Positions 1 to 11,280 of a DNA stretch of 64,000 nucleotides are shown in pieces; position 1 is the stretch's first letter, and each line of letters starts with the position of its first letter. The notes beneath the pieces are model-generated. The model made no database searches, was not told the origin of the DNA, and saw nothing but the letters and a program-made list of their open reading frames with translations. Position numbers and translations under genes: made by a program. The stretch is taken from NCBI GenBank assembly GCA_036362985.1, contig JAYGXS010000004.1, positions 62,291,632 through 62,355,631 on the forward strand, given 5' to 3'. The stretch comes from Ligula intestinalis (lineage: Eukaryota > Platyhelminthes > Cestoda > Diphyllobothriidea > Diphyllobothriidae).

Positions 1-2
1 AA

Positions 3-2450
3 TCCACTTTTGAAGTTAAAATTATCGCTGGAGATTTTAATTTTCCTGAAATCGACTGGCTTTCAAACTATTGCCCACCTAGATTTCAGCCTTTCCTAGA
101 TACCATTAATTTTTCTAACTGGTCTCAACTGGTTAGTTCCCCAACAAGACAGAATCATATCCTAGATCTGATTTTCACTAATGGTATTGCCCCTCTCTTC
201 GTTGATTTTAAGCAGGACATCTTCCAAAGTGATCACACATTAATTCACTGTTGCCTTCCGCTTCCTTCTACGGAAAAGGCTAGTGCCAGTCGTACCTATC
301 ATGCGTACGACCTCGCAGATATTAGCTCAATCAACAATTTTCTTGACTCATTAGATTGGCAGAGCCTCTCCTCCATTAACGACGCTGCATATCTTTCTGA
401 ACTCATGTCGGTCGTTTCTACTAAAATGCTGGAATTTGTGCCCACTAAAATTGCGAAACCCTACACACCAGAATCGACCGTCCCTCATTTTCTTTTGCCC
501 AGACTAAAGAAATTGAGGAGGCAGCTGAAAGATAGATCTACTAGTTCGCTGTCTGTGCATCTAAGGATCGCAGAGATCTTCGAATTAGCGTCAAAGATTC
601 GTCTTGCACGTGACCAGCACAGGGAATCTTGCGCCCTGAGCGAGTCAAACTCTGCAAAATCGGTTGCACAACTGTTTCGTCGTAGGGCCTCCGCAAAACG
701 AGGAATTGAAATACCCCCATTGCTTAATGAAAATAAAACATTTGTACTAGATGAGTCTGATAAGGCTGAATTATTCAATGCTTTCTTTGCGAAGCATTTT
801 ACGACAGAATCCGAACCGGTCCCGTCGTTTCAACCATACTCGGATAATACTCTCGGAAACATTGATTTCTCCATAGAATTAATTCGTAAACAGATAATTT
901 GTCTAAAAAACTCGCACTCTTCCGGAACTGATGGTATCCCCAATTCAGTTATCAAAAGAGTGTCGACCTTTCCCAAATTACTGAGCCATATATTTTCAGT
1001 ATATCTCTTAAATGGTTACTTTCCTGACACTTGGAAGACATCCATTATTCTTCCAGTCTTTAAATCAGGATCTCGTTCAGAAATAAATAACTACCGCGGC
1101 GTACATAAAACCCCGGCCCTAGCTAAACTTCTGGAGAAGATAATTTTTAATCAAATTCTCGATTTTTGCCTAAAAAATAAGCTTTTAAGTGACTCGCAGC
1201 ATGGTTTTCTACCTGGAAGATCATGCGAGACGTGTCATTTAGCTTTTCTTAACCACGTCACTTCCCTCCGTAACAAGCAGCAATCCGTGGTTGTTATCTA
1301 CTTTGACCTGAGCAAAGCCTTCGACAAGGTACCACACAGACGGCTTCTGGTAAAACTGGAAGCCATTGGCATCCGTCCCCCTCTCCTCGACTTCATCGGT
1401 TCCTACTTGTCTGACCGCAGCCAGAAGGTCCTAGTGGGTAATAGTTACTCCACTTCTCAGCTGATCACGAGTGGCGTTTTTCAAGGCACTGTCTTGGGTC
1501 CATTACTCTTCATTCTATACATAAACGAAATTTCGACTGTTCTAAAAAATTCACACACTCTCATTTATGCAGACGACCTAAAATGCATATACTCATTTTC
1601 TAAGGACACGGCAAGCATATGCGTTGATAAAATAAATGCGGACCTACTTACACTCTCACGTTGGAGTGCTACCTGGCAGATGGAATTCTCTCCATTTAAG
1701 TGTAGTTTCATGTGTTTTGGTCCCGCCAAGCTTCCTCGTCCCCTAGTCTTTCAAAATACTCCAATTTTAGAACGATCCACTATAAAAGACTTAGGTCTAA
1801 GCTACACAAATAAACTAGCATTGTCGCCTCATGCCGATCGAATATCTGCGAAGGCTGCACAGATATGTGGTTTTATATCACACAATTTCTTCCTGCTGGA
1901 AATAAAGTTAAAACTTTATCGCATGTATGTTCTACCCATCCTAGAATACTGCTGTCCCCTCTTTGGTCTAATGAATGCTTCAGACCGCAGTAAGATTGAA
2001 AATGTACAGAGGGTATTAACTCGCAAAATATTCGCTCTTCCTCGATCCACGCTTTCTTATACGGAGAGATGTCAGTTAGCGAACATGACATTTCTTTGGG
2101 TCAGAAGACTCGAAGCGGGCCTCTGTTTCCTCTTTCGCGTTAACTCTACCCCTAACCTTCCACGAATCAACGCTCTCATTCCCGCAGATAGACCTTATGC
2201 CACCCGTAATTCCTCCAGGATTATTGCACCCCCCTTAAGCTCCACTTCGAACCATTCTCACTTCTTTGCCTCCAAATATGCCTTCCTCTGGAATAATATT
2301 CCCCTCGAAATTAGGCTGTCGTCTAACTTAGCAGGTTTTAAAGTCAAATTACGTAAACACTTAACTTCAGAAGATATAAAGTCCTTGTTATCCGTCTCCT
2401 TCCCAAACACACAACTTTTGGACTTTGAAAAGGGTCCCCCTGGTATCTGA
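3..2450 (+). CDS. LINE endonuclease (C-terminal part) and reverse transcriptase, partial
   Basis: This frame is open from base 3 to the stop at 2448-2450 (about 815 codons), so it is longer than the ATG-started part beginning at 405. The first 100 residues are the end of an apurinic-type endonuclease: GDFNFPEIDW near base 35-65 and SDHTLIH near 229-250. Reverse transcriptase follows: NNYRGV near 1087, FDLSKAFDKV near 1302-1331 (first catalytic Asp), QGTVLGPLLF near 1485, and YADD at 1566-1577 (catalytic Asp pair). A thumb/C-terminal region with LPILEYCCPLFG follows. The protein would nick target DNA and copy the element RNA at the nick. The residue after the NNYRG motif is Val-His-Lys rather than the common Ile/Pro-Ser-Leu. 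No lesion is seen. Confidence 0.85.
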   Translation, partial: STFEVKIIAGDFNFPEIDWLSNYCPPRFQPFLDTINFSNWSQLVSSPTRQNHILDLIFTNGIAPLFVDFKQDIFQSDHTLIHCCLPLPSTEKASASRTYHAYDLADISSINNFLDSLDWQSLSSINDAAYLSELMSVVSTKMLEFVPTKIAKPYTPESTVPHFLLPRLKKLRRQLKDRSTSSLSVHLRIAEIFELASKIRLARDQHRESCALSESNSAKSVAQLFRRRASAKRGIEIPPLLNENKTFVLDESDKAELFNAFFAKHFTTESEPVPSFQPYSDNTLGNIDFSIELIRKQIICLKNSHSSGTDGIPNSVIKRVSTFPKLLSHIFSVYLLNGYFPDTWKTSIILPVFKSGSRSEINNYRGVHKTPALAKLLEKIIFNQILDFCLKNKLLSDSQHGFLPGRSCETCHLAFLNHVTSLRNKQQSVVVIYFDLSKAFDKVPHRRLLVKLEAIGIRPPLLDFIGSYLSDRSQKVLVGNSYSTSQLITSGVFQGTVLGPLLFILYINEISTVLKNSHTLIYADDLKCIYSFSKDTASICVDKINADLLTLSRWSATWQMEFSPFKCSFMCFGPAKLPRPLVFQNTPILERSTIKDLGLSYTNKLALSPHADRISAKAAQICGFISHNFFLLEIKLKLYRMYVLPILEYCCPLFGLMNASDRSKIENVQRVLTRKIFALPRSTLSYTERCQLANMTFLWVRRLEAGLCFLFRVNSTPNLPRINALIPADRPYATRNSSRIIAPPLSSTSNHSHFFASKYAFLWNNIPLEIRLSSNLAGFKVKLRKHLTSEDIKSLLSVSFPNTQLLDFEKGPPGI

Positions 2451-3238
2451 GGTTGTTATGTTTACATCAAATTTTTTCCAGACATGTCTATTTCTTCATT
2501 TTTTCAGTGATATTTACAACGATGTTTCGTCCACTTCTCTGTCCAGTCATCATTGCCGTTTTCTCTATTCTCCGTTTTACTACCCTGACGATAGGCTTCA
2601 TGTTCCTTAGTCATGCTCGTGGCGGTTCTGCTATTTTCGCCAGCTCGTCGCTAAACTCCGCAGTCTACAAGGTCACAGCTCGGACGTTTCGTTGATGATC
2701 AGGTGACCTCTGCCGTTCCCTCATCTTCCTGACTCTGTTGTCCGCGATGGTCTCCTCTGGTCTCATCTCCCTGATGGTTGATCATGAAGCCAGTCGGGCG
2801 GTGTAACAATGGTGAAAGACAGCCTCTGCTATTATATGATTTCTCCAATCACAAGAAGCGTTTCCCACCCTCATTCGTTCTCATCAACAGTCCTGTCTCA
2901 TTTGCACTACAATCAATCCTCTCAACCAAACCCCTTAACTTTTTTGAAGCAGTTTTTTTCTCCTACGTTTTGTTTTTTTTTAAGCAGGGGTTCGCTGAAC
3001 TCCGCCCCAGCTTAAATGGTAGGAGTTTTTTTTCACTGCTTCCTTCTTAGTTCACCATGCGTTTACTACTATTTTAAAATGACGATATTTTGGTAAATCT
3101 GAATTTATCTACCAACACTACTAAACGCTCCCGCTGTCTATGTGGTTGTTTCATGGAGAGCAGCATTTATCAACTGTGTATTTATTTTTCCACAGCACTA
3201 AGTTAGCAATGACGAGGCCCTCTGGGCCTAAAATATAA

Positions 3239-3262
3239 AATTTATTTATTTATTTATTTATA
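3239..3262 (+). repeat. TTTA microsatellite tail of the first LINE
   Basis: About five TTTA units. They mark the 3' end of the CR1-like element, and the next LINE fragment starts just downstream. Confidence 0.85.
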
Positions 3263-3548
3263 ATCTGAAATTATCTGGTTATGAGGAGACGCCGTCTCCT
3301 CACTGCAATATTGATCGTGAGGTTGTCATACAACTCAGTCGAACAACCTACCCAATCGGTTTAATCAATGCCAGAAGCTTGCTTCCCAAGCTCGCCGAGC
3401 TCTCCCATTGGGTAAACAACCAAAGGCCGTTCCTCTCTGAATTACAGAAACTTGGCTCCATCCTGATATTGGTGATGCTGAAGTTCACATTGCTGGCTAC
3501 ACCGTTTACCGAACTGATGGAGCCGGTCCTGCGTATGGCGGGGTTGCA

Positions 3549-3914
3549 TTGTACGTGAGACAGGACCTCCAAAGCAAGGTAATCCGAAGCTTTGGAGGTG
3601 AAAGCCTCGTTGAACAACTCTGGGTGTCAGTTTTTAGCTCCCGCAAATCACTTGTAATGGTGGGTGTTGTGTACAGGAGTCCTAGCACTACGTCTCTGGC
3701 ATGGCTCGAAACGGTCGCTGAATACGCATCATCTTCTCACGTTTGTATTTTGGGTGACTTTAACCTTCCTTCGGTTAATTGGTCTATGGCACGCCCAGTA
3801 TCCATATCTCCAAACTGTCTAAACAACGCCTTTCTTGATGCTGTTACGGTCACTCGTCTTGTGCAACATGTCCTGACGCCTACGCGGATATCAGCTTCGT
3901 CGTCGTCGTGTTAA
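3549..3914 (+). pseudogene. LINE endonuclease fragment
   Basis: The frame reads YVRQDLQ...VYRSPSTT...ILGDFNLPSVNW, the middle and end of the apurinic-type endonuclease of CR1-like LINEs. The upstream part of the domain (GYTVYRTDG near 3500-3530) lies in another frame, so at least one frameshift separates them. The final SDH catalytic region is not intact in this frame. Confidence 0.75.
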
Positions 3915-4084
3915 GATTTTATCTTTACTAATCAGCATGATGAAATTTCGAATGTCACCATGTCGAACCCACTGGCCACTGGTGATCATTGCATCGTTTC
4001 CGCGCACTATCTGCTTTCATGACCAACAGTGAGACCCCGGAAACCACCACGGCCAAACGTTTGGCGATCGGACTTTAACGGCAT

Positions 4085-4798
4085 GTGTCAAGCTGTTCCA
4101 CTTTTACTATGGAAGTGCCTACCACTGCTTCTGTAGAGGAAAAATGGGCACTGTTTAAATCTAACGTTACTGCACTTGTCACGGAATTTACTCCAATGTC
4201 TGTCCCTGGCACGTCCCGGCTATTTCCACCCTGGATCGGCCGAACAGCTCAAGGCTTATTGCGAAGGCGGGACCGAGCTTGGAAAGCGTTTAGTTTACTC
4301 GGTACGCAATCTGCATTTGACCGCTATAAACGAGTGCGTAATGAATGCCATGCCGTTATAAGGCAAGGTAAAAGGGATTACGAAGATACCATACTGGAAG
4401 TCTCCAACGCTCAGCCAAAGCGGTTCCACGCCTTTATCAACCGTCGTCGCAGAGATCAACCTGGAATGCCAGAGCTAATTGCAGCGGATGGTCAGCGCAT
4501 GCTATCGGACGGAGAGAAAGCGCAGGCCTTGGCATCACAATACCGGGGTGTGTATGCTAACCAGCAGCAAACAATAACACCAGTGTCCCTCCCATCTCAG
4601 AGCCCTGAGATTTTAACGGAAACCGAGTTCTCGGTAGCAAAAGCTATCCGTTTTTTGACTGCACTTAAATCCTCGACCTCACCTGGACCAGACAATTTGC
4701 ACCCACTCATGCTAAAACGTCTGGCAGATATCATTGCTCCACTCTTTATGGATATATTTCAAACTTCCATCAGTACGAGCACTCTTCCTCAAGATTGA
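4085..4798 (+). pseudogene. LINE linker and reverse transcriptase N-terminal fragment
   Basis: A 237-codon frame. It includes basic linker sequence (RRRDRAWKAF) and the RT start SPGPDNLHPLMLKRLAD, typical just before the RT fingers in CR1-like proteins. It ends at a TGA at 4796-4798, where related proteins continue with a Trp-Lys-x-x-x-I-x-P motif. The next bases encode GVIRPFYKSGD, so the stop is a lesion and not a natural end. Confidence 0.75.
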
Positions 4799-4885
4799 AA
4801 GTTTGGTGTCATTAGGCCGTTTTATAAATCTGGTGATAAATCGCTTCCCTCCAATTATAGGCCAGTAACTCTCACGTCGGTTTTA

Positions 4886-5188
4886 GTGAAGGTTCTCGAA
4901 ACTCTCATAAAACAAGAGATCGACAAGTTCCTGGACCAAAGGAACGGTTCGATTCAAGAGCAACACGGTTTCACGCGTGGAAAATCTTGTGCCACAAACC
5001 TGTTATTTGCCCGTGAGTCTTGGGCTGAATTGAAAGATAGGGGTTGCCCAAAGCATGTGGTATTTATCGACTTTAGTAAAGCGTTTGACCGGGTTTCTCA
5101 CCAACTGATCGAAAACAAGTTAGCAACCCTTTGTATTGGTGGCAACATTCTGAACTGGATCCGATCAAGTGTCTTGTTCTACACATAA
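4886..5188 (+). pseudogene. LINE reverse transcriptase palm fragment
   Basis: A 100-codon frame with QEQHGFTRGKSCATNLL and FIDFSKAFDRVSH, i.e. RT blocks up to the first catalytic aspartate. It then stops at 5186-5188 after NWIRSSVLFYT. The expected QG-x-x-LGPLLF and YADD blocks do not follow, which indicates an internal deletion of some hundreds of bases. Confidence 0.8.
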
Positions 5189-5292
5189 GCCCGGGGTGAA
5201 AAGTGCTACCGAAACACAGTTATTTTATCAATGGTACCGCATTAAACGAGGTTTAGACGCACAAAGATCTGGGTATATGGACAATTGCGAAC

Positions 5293-5894
5293 TTGATGCA
5301 AACAGAGCACTGTAAAACGTCCATCCAGAAGGCAACTAGTACTCTGCACTGGATCAGACAAGCGTTCAAAATCTTTCCACCTGAACTCTTCGGAAAAATA
5401 TTTGGCACCTTTGTGAGACCACATCTTGAATACGGAATGCCAGTTTGGACACCGTGGTTGAACAAAGATGTGGAGCTTCTTGAGCAAGTGCAACGTAGGG
5501 CGACAAAGATGGTCGACGGTCACAGGGACTTACCATATCAGGAGAGATTGATAAAACTTGACCTTTTTCCTTTGTCTTACAGGAACGTTCAGTGCAGCCT
5601 GCTCTGGACAATCCGGATAATCCGAGGCCACATTTCCTCCCTAAAATTGGAGGATTTCTTCCAATTAGCCACCACTACTCACCTGCGTGGCCATCCTTAC
5701 AAGGTCACAAACGAACGCACCGATTAGACCTCCGAAAATATTTCTTCAGTCAACGCGTGTTCCGGCCTTGGAACTTGCTACCAAGCGAGACAGTTTCCGC
5801 TGAAACAATTGTGGAATTTAAAAGAAGGCTTGATGTGATTTTATTTGACAAAAGGCGACTTTTACAACACGATTTCCTACTGGCAGCACTGTGA
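5293..5894 (+). pseudogene. LINE C-terminal (thumb) fragment in two frames
   Basis: The sequence FVRPHLEYGMPVWTPW and LEQVQRRATKMV is the conserved post-RT region of CR1-like LINEs. The first frame runs to 5727. The continuation (FFSQRVFRPWNLLPSETV) is read in the frame 5592-5894, so one frameshift splits this part. Confidence 0.75.
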
Positions 5895-6059
5895 ACAATT
5901 TTTCTGGCTTTTGACCGTTTTCGTTCTTTTCCGTGAAAATTCACTCGAATTTCTGTTATGATATCGTATAAGCTCCCCCCGACTGCACATTAACTGTAAG
6001 AATAACCTTGTTTTCGTTACATTTATAGGGTCCTCAAGGGCATTTTTTGTCTGTTACCC

Positions 6060-7160
6060 TTAAAATATACACAGACATATTTAAGTGATAGGACTTGGAG
6101 TGTCAGTGTCGGAGGTGTATTGTCTCCTGCCGAGGTCGCATCGTCTGGGGTTCCCCAAGGATTCATTCGTGGCCGCACCTTGTTCTCCATCTACTTTCAG
6201 GATCTGGAACAATGCTCTTCATCTCCGTTCGTATTGTACGCCGATGACCTGAAAATATGGCGTGATGTCACATATGCCAACGACATTATAGTCCTGCAAT
6301 AGAGCCTTATCCAGTTAGCCTCTTGGGCTTCAAGTAACCAATTGCCAGTCGATGCTGCGAAATCGGCGTTCATGACAATTGGATCTACTGAGGTCGCCTC
6401 ACCATACTCGCTCAAAGGTGTCCCACTCCGAAAAGTCACGGAATTCCGCGACCTCGGAGTCCTGATACAAGACAATTTAAAAAACAAACAGTCTCACAGC
6501 CAAAATTCGTGCAGCTGGGCTTCGGTGCTTATGGATGTTGAGAAGCACTTTCTCTTTGTGGTCTCCCACCATATTCAAAAAGCTGCTCTCCATCTATGTT
6601 CTCACGTCATCGAGTTCGCTGGCCTGGCCTACTTTCCTTGCTACGCAGGAGAAATGCTCGCACTTGAATCGGTGCAACGACTGGGTTCTAGGATGGTCCC
6701 ACAACTCCGCACACTTCCTTATGAAGCACATCTTCGCAGTTTAACATTGTTTTCCTTGGAGTATCGGTGACGTCGAGGGGATCCAATTTTTCTGTTCCGC
6801 TTGGTTGTGCTCAAACGCTACCCACAGTTGGATTGGATCATTGTTCGAAATTACGACGCTCGCACCCGAGGCCACACCTTTCGCCTAGTCCAGCAACGTT
6901 CAGACCATCTGCCTCAGAATAACTGGTTTTCCCGTCGGTTCATCAAAGACTGGAGCTCCCTGAATGAGGATATTGTCCAAACAAGGTCGGTTCCCAGTTT
7001 CGAAAGACGCCTTGATGCCTTTTTTCTAACGGCCGTGGATGACAACATCTACTCAACCAGTCAGCGATTTCCACTTCCTTTCGAGGACCGCCGTCCTGTT
7101 TGAGTGTAGTTTTCTGTCTTGGGCCTCTTGTCTTAAATATATTGAAATTGAAATTGAGAA
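6060..7160 (+). mobile_element. 5'-truncated CR1-like LINE (third copy)
   Basis: It starts inside the RT palm (YLSD near 6078, SSGVPQG near 6147) and includes YADDLKIW near 6236-6259, an in-frame TAG at 6300-6302, and thumb sequence RDLGVLIQDNL near 6450. The C-terminal tail is FSRRFIKDWSSL near 6927. It ends with short ATTGAA-type repeats near 7139-7156. Internal frame changes occur near 6480 and 6770. A 5'-truncated copy is a normal product of LINE insertion. Confidence 0.75.
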
Positions 7161-7582
7161 GGCACTTTATCCTGTCCCTCGAAGCCTCAGTGACAGTAGC
7201 CCCGCTGTGCACACCCGATGTTACAGGCATTTTATTAAGGGCTGTCGTGGGGCTTATCCCACTCGTTAATGAGGCCATAGAAAATGTCTGCCGATATCAT
7301 ATTTCGGTCTGCATTGGTAAGCCATTGCTTCCGCTTTTTATGTACAATTTAAAGTACCTTGGTTCATTCCTTTTCGATGCTGGTGGCTCACTTTCTCGAT
7401 CGGAGTTTGTGAGGAGCAAACTTCGTTCAATGAAGGTTCGGTGTGCTTTTTATTGAATTGTTTTCTGATTAGTCTTATTCTTGTTACAAGCCAATTACGC
7501 TCTGCATCTCGATTTCGGGTGTCAAAGTGTGTGATCAAAGCGGCCAGGTTTCACAATCAATTCCAAATTGACTTTTTACTAG
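7161..7582. other. Stretch before exon E2, no gene seen
   Basis: I see no domain, RNA or known repeat here. Because exon E2 starts at 7583, this is most likely the end of the upstream intron of the PTB-SH2 gene. The A/T-rich run just before 7582 can serve as its polypyrimidine tract. Confidence 0.4.
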
Positions 7583-7729
7583 ACTGTCTTTATGGCTCAT
7601 GCTCTACGACGAATATCTTATGCCACATGTGACCCAGCCTCCTGCAATTTTGCCTTTTTGGCTCGCGAAGCAAATGCTGATGCTCCAGACCAGTACTGTC
7701 ACATTTTTGCGACGGAATCTCCTGTAAAG
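7583..7729 (+). CDS. Exon E2 of PTB-SH2 adaptor gene: PTB domain beta strands
   Basis: 49 codons, phase 0 at both ends, with acceptor ctttttactag before 7583 and donor AAG|gtagtt after 7729. The translation contains ALRRISYATCDP, then FAFLARE, then QYCHIFATESP. This is the order of the later beta strands in PTB/PID domains, where His/Arg-Arg-Ile-Ser-(Phe/Tyr), FA(F/Y)-(I/L)AR and CH-(V/I)-F are conserved. The domain finishes in E3, whose first residues form the C-terminal helix. PTB domains bind NPxY-type peptides, often phosphotyrosine-dependent, at the inner plasma membrane. The earlier PTB strands (with the YLG motif) must be in exons left of the window or not recognised. The nearest named families by layout are Shc and SH2D5; I do not assign orthology. 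Confidence 0.78.
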
Positions 7730-9289
7730 GTAGTTTTCGATTCTCTTCCCATAAAAAAAATTCAATCGCTTTTTTGTTTGGAAGAATGCTTCTCAGCTCA
7801 ATTCCATGCCTCGTATTTTTTGAGCAAAGTTAATCCCCACTTTCGTAAATGCTTATTGTGTGGGTCCTCAGGTTTCCTTATCAAAGCGTTAGTGCTATGA
7901 CAAGAGCGTTTTTGTTTCAGGTAGATACTGAAATAACCCTTTCAAAATGCCATATTTAATGACCTTTATGCTAATTAGGTAATCCATATGCTTAGCTCCG
8001 AAGATTAGCTCTTGCCGCACACGGTATACACAAAGAACACAATTTATACATGTCTTGTAAATATTTGGTTTTTAAAATTGTGATTGCTGTTAATAGTTCT
8101 TCTAAAACGCTCCTTTTATGCATTCATCTTGATATTTGCGTTATTATATCATTCGCGAAAACGCACAAATTTGCTTTGTCTTTGTGCCTCAGGCATGTAG
8201 TCCTTCTCATTTCTGCGAACGTAGTTTTCGTAAATAGAATGAAAATCCCATCAATATATATTTTAGAAATAATAATTTAAGGTCAGGGTGTCATGTTCCG
8301 CCTCCCTTAAATTCCATAAGTATGTCAATTGTGTGACCAGGATATGATTATGCAAAGAAGATGCACCATGTCGGAAAAAAGGTAGCCGTGCTTCCATCAC
8401 TGTGTCACCGGTCCGGTTTTACGGTTTATTTGCAGCTTTTTAGTCATGTCATTTCGAGAAACACAATCACATATCTTGCTCACCCATCACTTCTCATTTT
8501 TGATCAACAAGCACATTTGGCACGGATCACTCTAAATTAAATTTCACAGCGTTTCGCACTGGTATCGGCGAACCACTGCAGGTATCCCCGACACATACCC
8601 GTCGCACGCGCCTTGTCTGCTTAAAGTGTTCTAGGACACAGACACCACATAGATGTTTTTCAGTCATATGAGCATCCAAAGCATCGGGATTGACTGCCGT
8701 ATCATTAGGGCAAACCTCTTTCTTCATCTAAAAACTCCTCTTATGTCACCCCTTCCAGCATCATCAATATTACAAAGTCAACAGCCACGTCCAACCCTTT
8801 CCTTCTGGTTAGATGCATGAGAGTCTACCGCTTTGAGACTGGCGTACCGTTGCCAGTAGTCCCATTATACTTTCGTCGCATACTCCTCATTTTATAACCC
8901 TGTCTAAGTATATTCGGTAATCGCATGAGCCTACTCTCTCATGTGCACCTGTACACAAATGTTCGTTAAAATTGCCTTAATCTCCCATCAATTCTTGCCG
9001 TACCTGGCCGCACAACTTACTAGGTCACACATGAGCCCCATTCACACCGCGTGCCGCAATGTAACAATCATAGTTTTATCACACAACAACCGCCGTTCCT
9101 TTCATTCCCGGCTCAAAGTCACATGTCAGAAGTCCATTTCCAACAATACAAATTGTCTAGCCAGCATCAACGAGGTCAGCTTTTGTACCTTTCAAAGTGT
9201 AGCAATTTGCGACAGCGGATCTGAACAGCTTAACTCATTCCTTTATCCAGCGATTGAGATCGAATTTTAAAGGCCCCAAAACCGCTTCC

Positions 9290-10140
9290 CACGTCTTCGC
9301 AAACCATATCCAGTCAGGTCTTGAGTTGACCCCTTCTTAACATCTCCAGGTAGGCAACGGCGTCGGATGGACAGCAGTTTAATTGAGCTCGTGAGCCAGA
9401 TGATGGCCAACGTGCCCAAACCACTTCAGGCGTCTTTCTGGGATGGCACGAAACATACTCTCAATATTATCGCAGACGAACTGCCCCATTGGACACGATG
9501 TCTGTGTACTTCCTTCGAAGAATAGTCCTCAGGTATCGGCGGTCAAATACTTCCAGTCTTCGCTTATCTTCCGCACAGAAAGCCCGGAATTCACGACCGC
9601 AGAAGAGGATTAACGAGACACGGCTCTTCGTGGCACTTTCTAAGAATTGAGAAGACGTAGCGAACAGCACCACTTTGAGAAGCAGTATCGGTCACACTCT
9701 GTTCATTGAGCAGCAGCCCCGCTCAGACATTATTTGCTATTGTCCACTTCAAGTTGGCAGTCGCTTATCCACAGGAGTACCGCCTCCTGGTCTGGAAAAC
9801 GGCTCTCAAACAATTTGGTCTTCCAACGTTTATGAATAAGCCGACAGATATAGCGATCTCATTTACCCGTGACACCACAATCTTTAGATGACCGTAGTCT
9901 AGGTTGGTCTGCTAGTGCCTGGGTGCAAACTCTACGCCGTCAAAACCGTGACAGACTCTTCCGAGAGTCCCTTCAATTGGGTAATTGAATAAAATGGGTG
10001 ATAGGATGCAACCTTGTTGAACACTGTATGAAATGTTTAACAGTCGGCAGACATTGTTATGGACGAGAACTCGCACAATGATAGAACGATGGTAGGCCTT
10101 CTTCACAGTAGTGGTGTTTACCGGCACAACACCTAGTTTA
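9290..10140 (-). mobile_element. RTE-like LINE relic
   Basis: On the - strand, 10127-9912 reads VQQGCILSPILFNYPIEGTL, the RT block around the QG-x-x-LSP motif. Further on, 9673-9467 reads LEVFDRRYLRTILRRKYTDIV, the conserved C-terminal region of flatworm RTE-like proteins. The rest runs to about 9290 with sequence like that of other RTE 3' ends in this window. Several frame breaks are present; it is not functional. Confidence 0.75.
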
Positions 10141-10984
10141 ATTATTTTCTACAGGTATTCACGCAGCGGTGAAGTTAACAAAGAAGGCAAATGCTGATAG
10201 CCGGTAGCCATGACGGAATTCCAACATGCACCCCAATATGAACATCTTGCCCCCACATTCATGCCCCGCTCAGAATCTGACTTGGTCGGGCCTACTCCTA
10301 GAGTCACGAACAGACTGGAATGGTCAACAACGACGTTGATGAAGCTGATGTTGCTATAGTTCTCACAATTTATCTTATTTATCTTCTTGAAGACAAGTAG
10401 AAAGACGTCTAAAATCCACTCCTTTTCCAAGAGTAGTCTCGGGACATAAGGCGAACTCTACGTTCTATTTTCCTTATTCGAGTGTCTCTAGGTGCATAAG
10501 ATGTAGAATATTGTGAAAACACTTTCGGCATGGTTCAATAAACGCATACCTCGTTATTGTAGCATTTCTTCCTAATGCTGCTCTCGTTAAATTCCTCAAA
10601 TGCCCATCAGGAAAGTAGTTGCAGATTGTGGCTGACAGTCCGTCCTCGTGCTGTTTACCTGTTTCTGAAGTTGTTGATTACCTTTCTATTTTTGGTATTA
10701 GAAGGCTGCGCACAGTGAAACAAAACAAAGAAAGAGCTTTGAAGGCAGCTGCAATGGAGGTGCGTCCGCAGCTGCCGGGTTGTTAATCTTTTAACAATTC
10801 TCTTTCGAGCAATGGGAAAACTAAGTCGTAGAGGGGCACCTGCGGCTTCTGGTGGTGCTTGAGCTGGTGCCAAACGTACAACAAAGTGAGTATGTTCTGT
10901 GATACGGTCGGTAAGTTCCCCACTTCCGCCTGAAGACGATCCTACGAGTTAATGATACCGAATTCATCTCGAATAAGGCAGTCC

Positions 10985-11280
10985 GCACTCGCTGCGAAAG
11001 TATCGCGGGGATATCTCATGTCATTCAAGACAGGCGACTGAGGTGGGCAACTGAAGACCCGGTTCGACACCGTCCGTAAAGACATAAAAGCAATTCTTGG
11101 AACTTCTCCGCGTTGGTGGAGAAGAAACTAGATGGAATTCTCCAAATCCGCTGCCGCCAATCGTCACGCGTAGATGGGTGCCGTCTGTGGCATCATTGAG
11201 GCCGGCTAGATCAGGCATGATCAGAACCGTAACAAGTACTATCGCTGTCGTTGACCCTGCTGCCTGACGACGCATGGTGC
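10985..11280 (+). mobile_element. RTE-like LINE 3' end relic
   Basis: The + strand carries the C-terminal tail of RTE-like ORFs. A frame like FDTVRKDIKAILG near 11060-11100 is followed, across frame breaks, by KSAAANRHAW near 11145-11170. The same tail occurs in opposite orientation at 13270-13760 and 57060-57460. Only this 3' part is present, as expected for 5'-truncated insertions. Confidence 0.65.

Larger units (their letters stand above)
1..3262 (+). mobile_element. CR1-like non-LTR retrotransposon (LINE), 5' end cut by window
   Basis: The unit holds an open endonuclease/reverse-transcriptase frame to 2450, an untranslated stretch of about 790 bases, and a terminal tetranucleotide tail of about five TTTA units at 3241-3261. 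A short A/T-rich tandem tail after a 3' UTR is usual for LINEs of the CR1/Jockey group. The 5' end is outside the window. The lack of any stop or frameshift in the visible coding part suggests a young copy compared with the broken copies that follow at 3290-7160. The clade call comes from motif style only. Confidence 0.85.
3290..5990 (+). mobile_element. Decayed CR1-like LINE (second copy)
   Basis: A second element of the same broad type, broken into several frames. In order: an endonuclease start near 3355 (a VIQLSR..INARSLLPK style sequence), endonuclease body 3549-3914 with ILGDFNLPSVNW, linker and RT N-terminus 4085-4798, RT fingers/palm 4886-5188 with FIDFSKAFDR, then a jump to the thumb/C-terminal domain 5293-5894. 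The YADD region is missing between about 5190 and 5290, so there is an internal deletion. Stops at 4796-4798 and 5186-5188 and several frame changes make it a pseudo-element. Confidence 0.8.
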
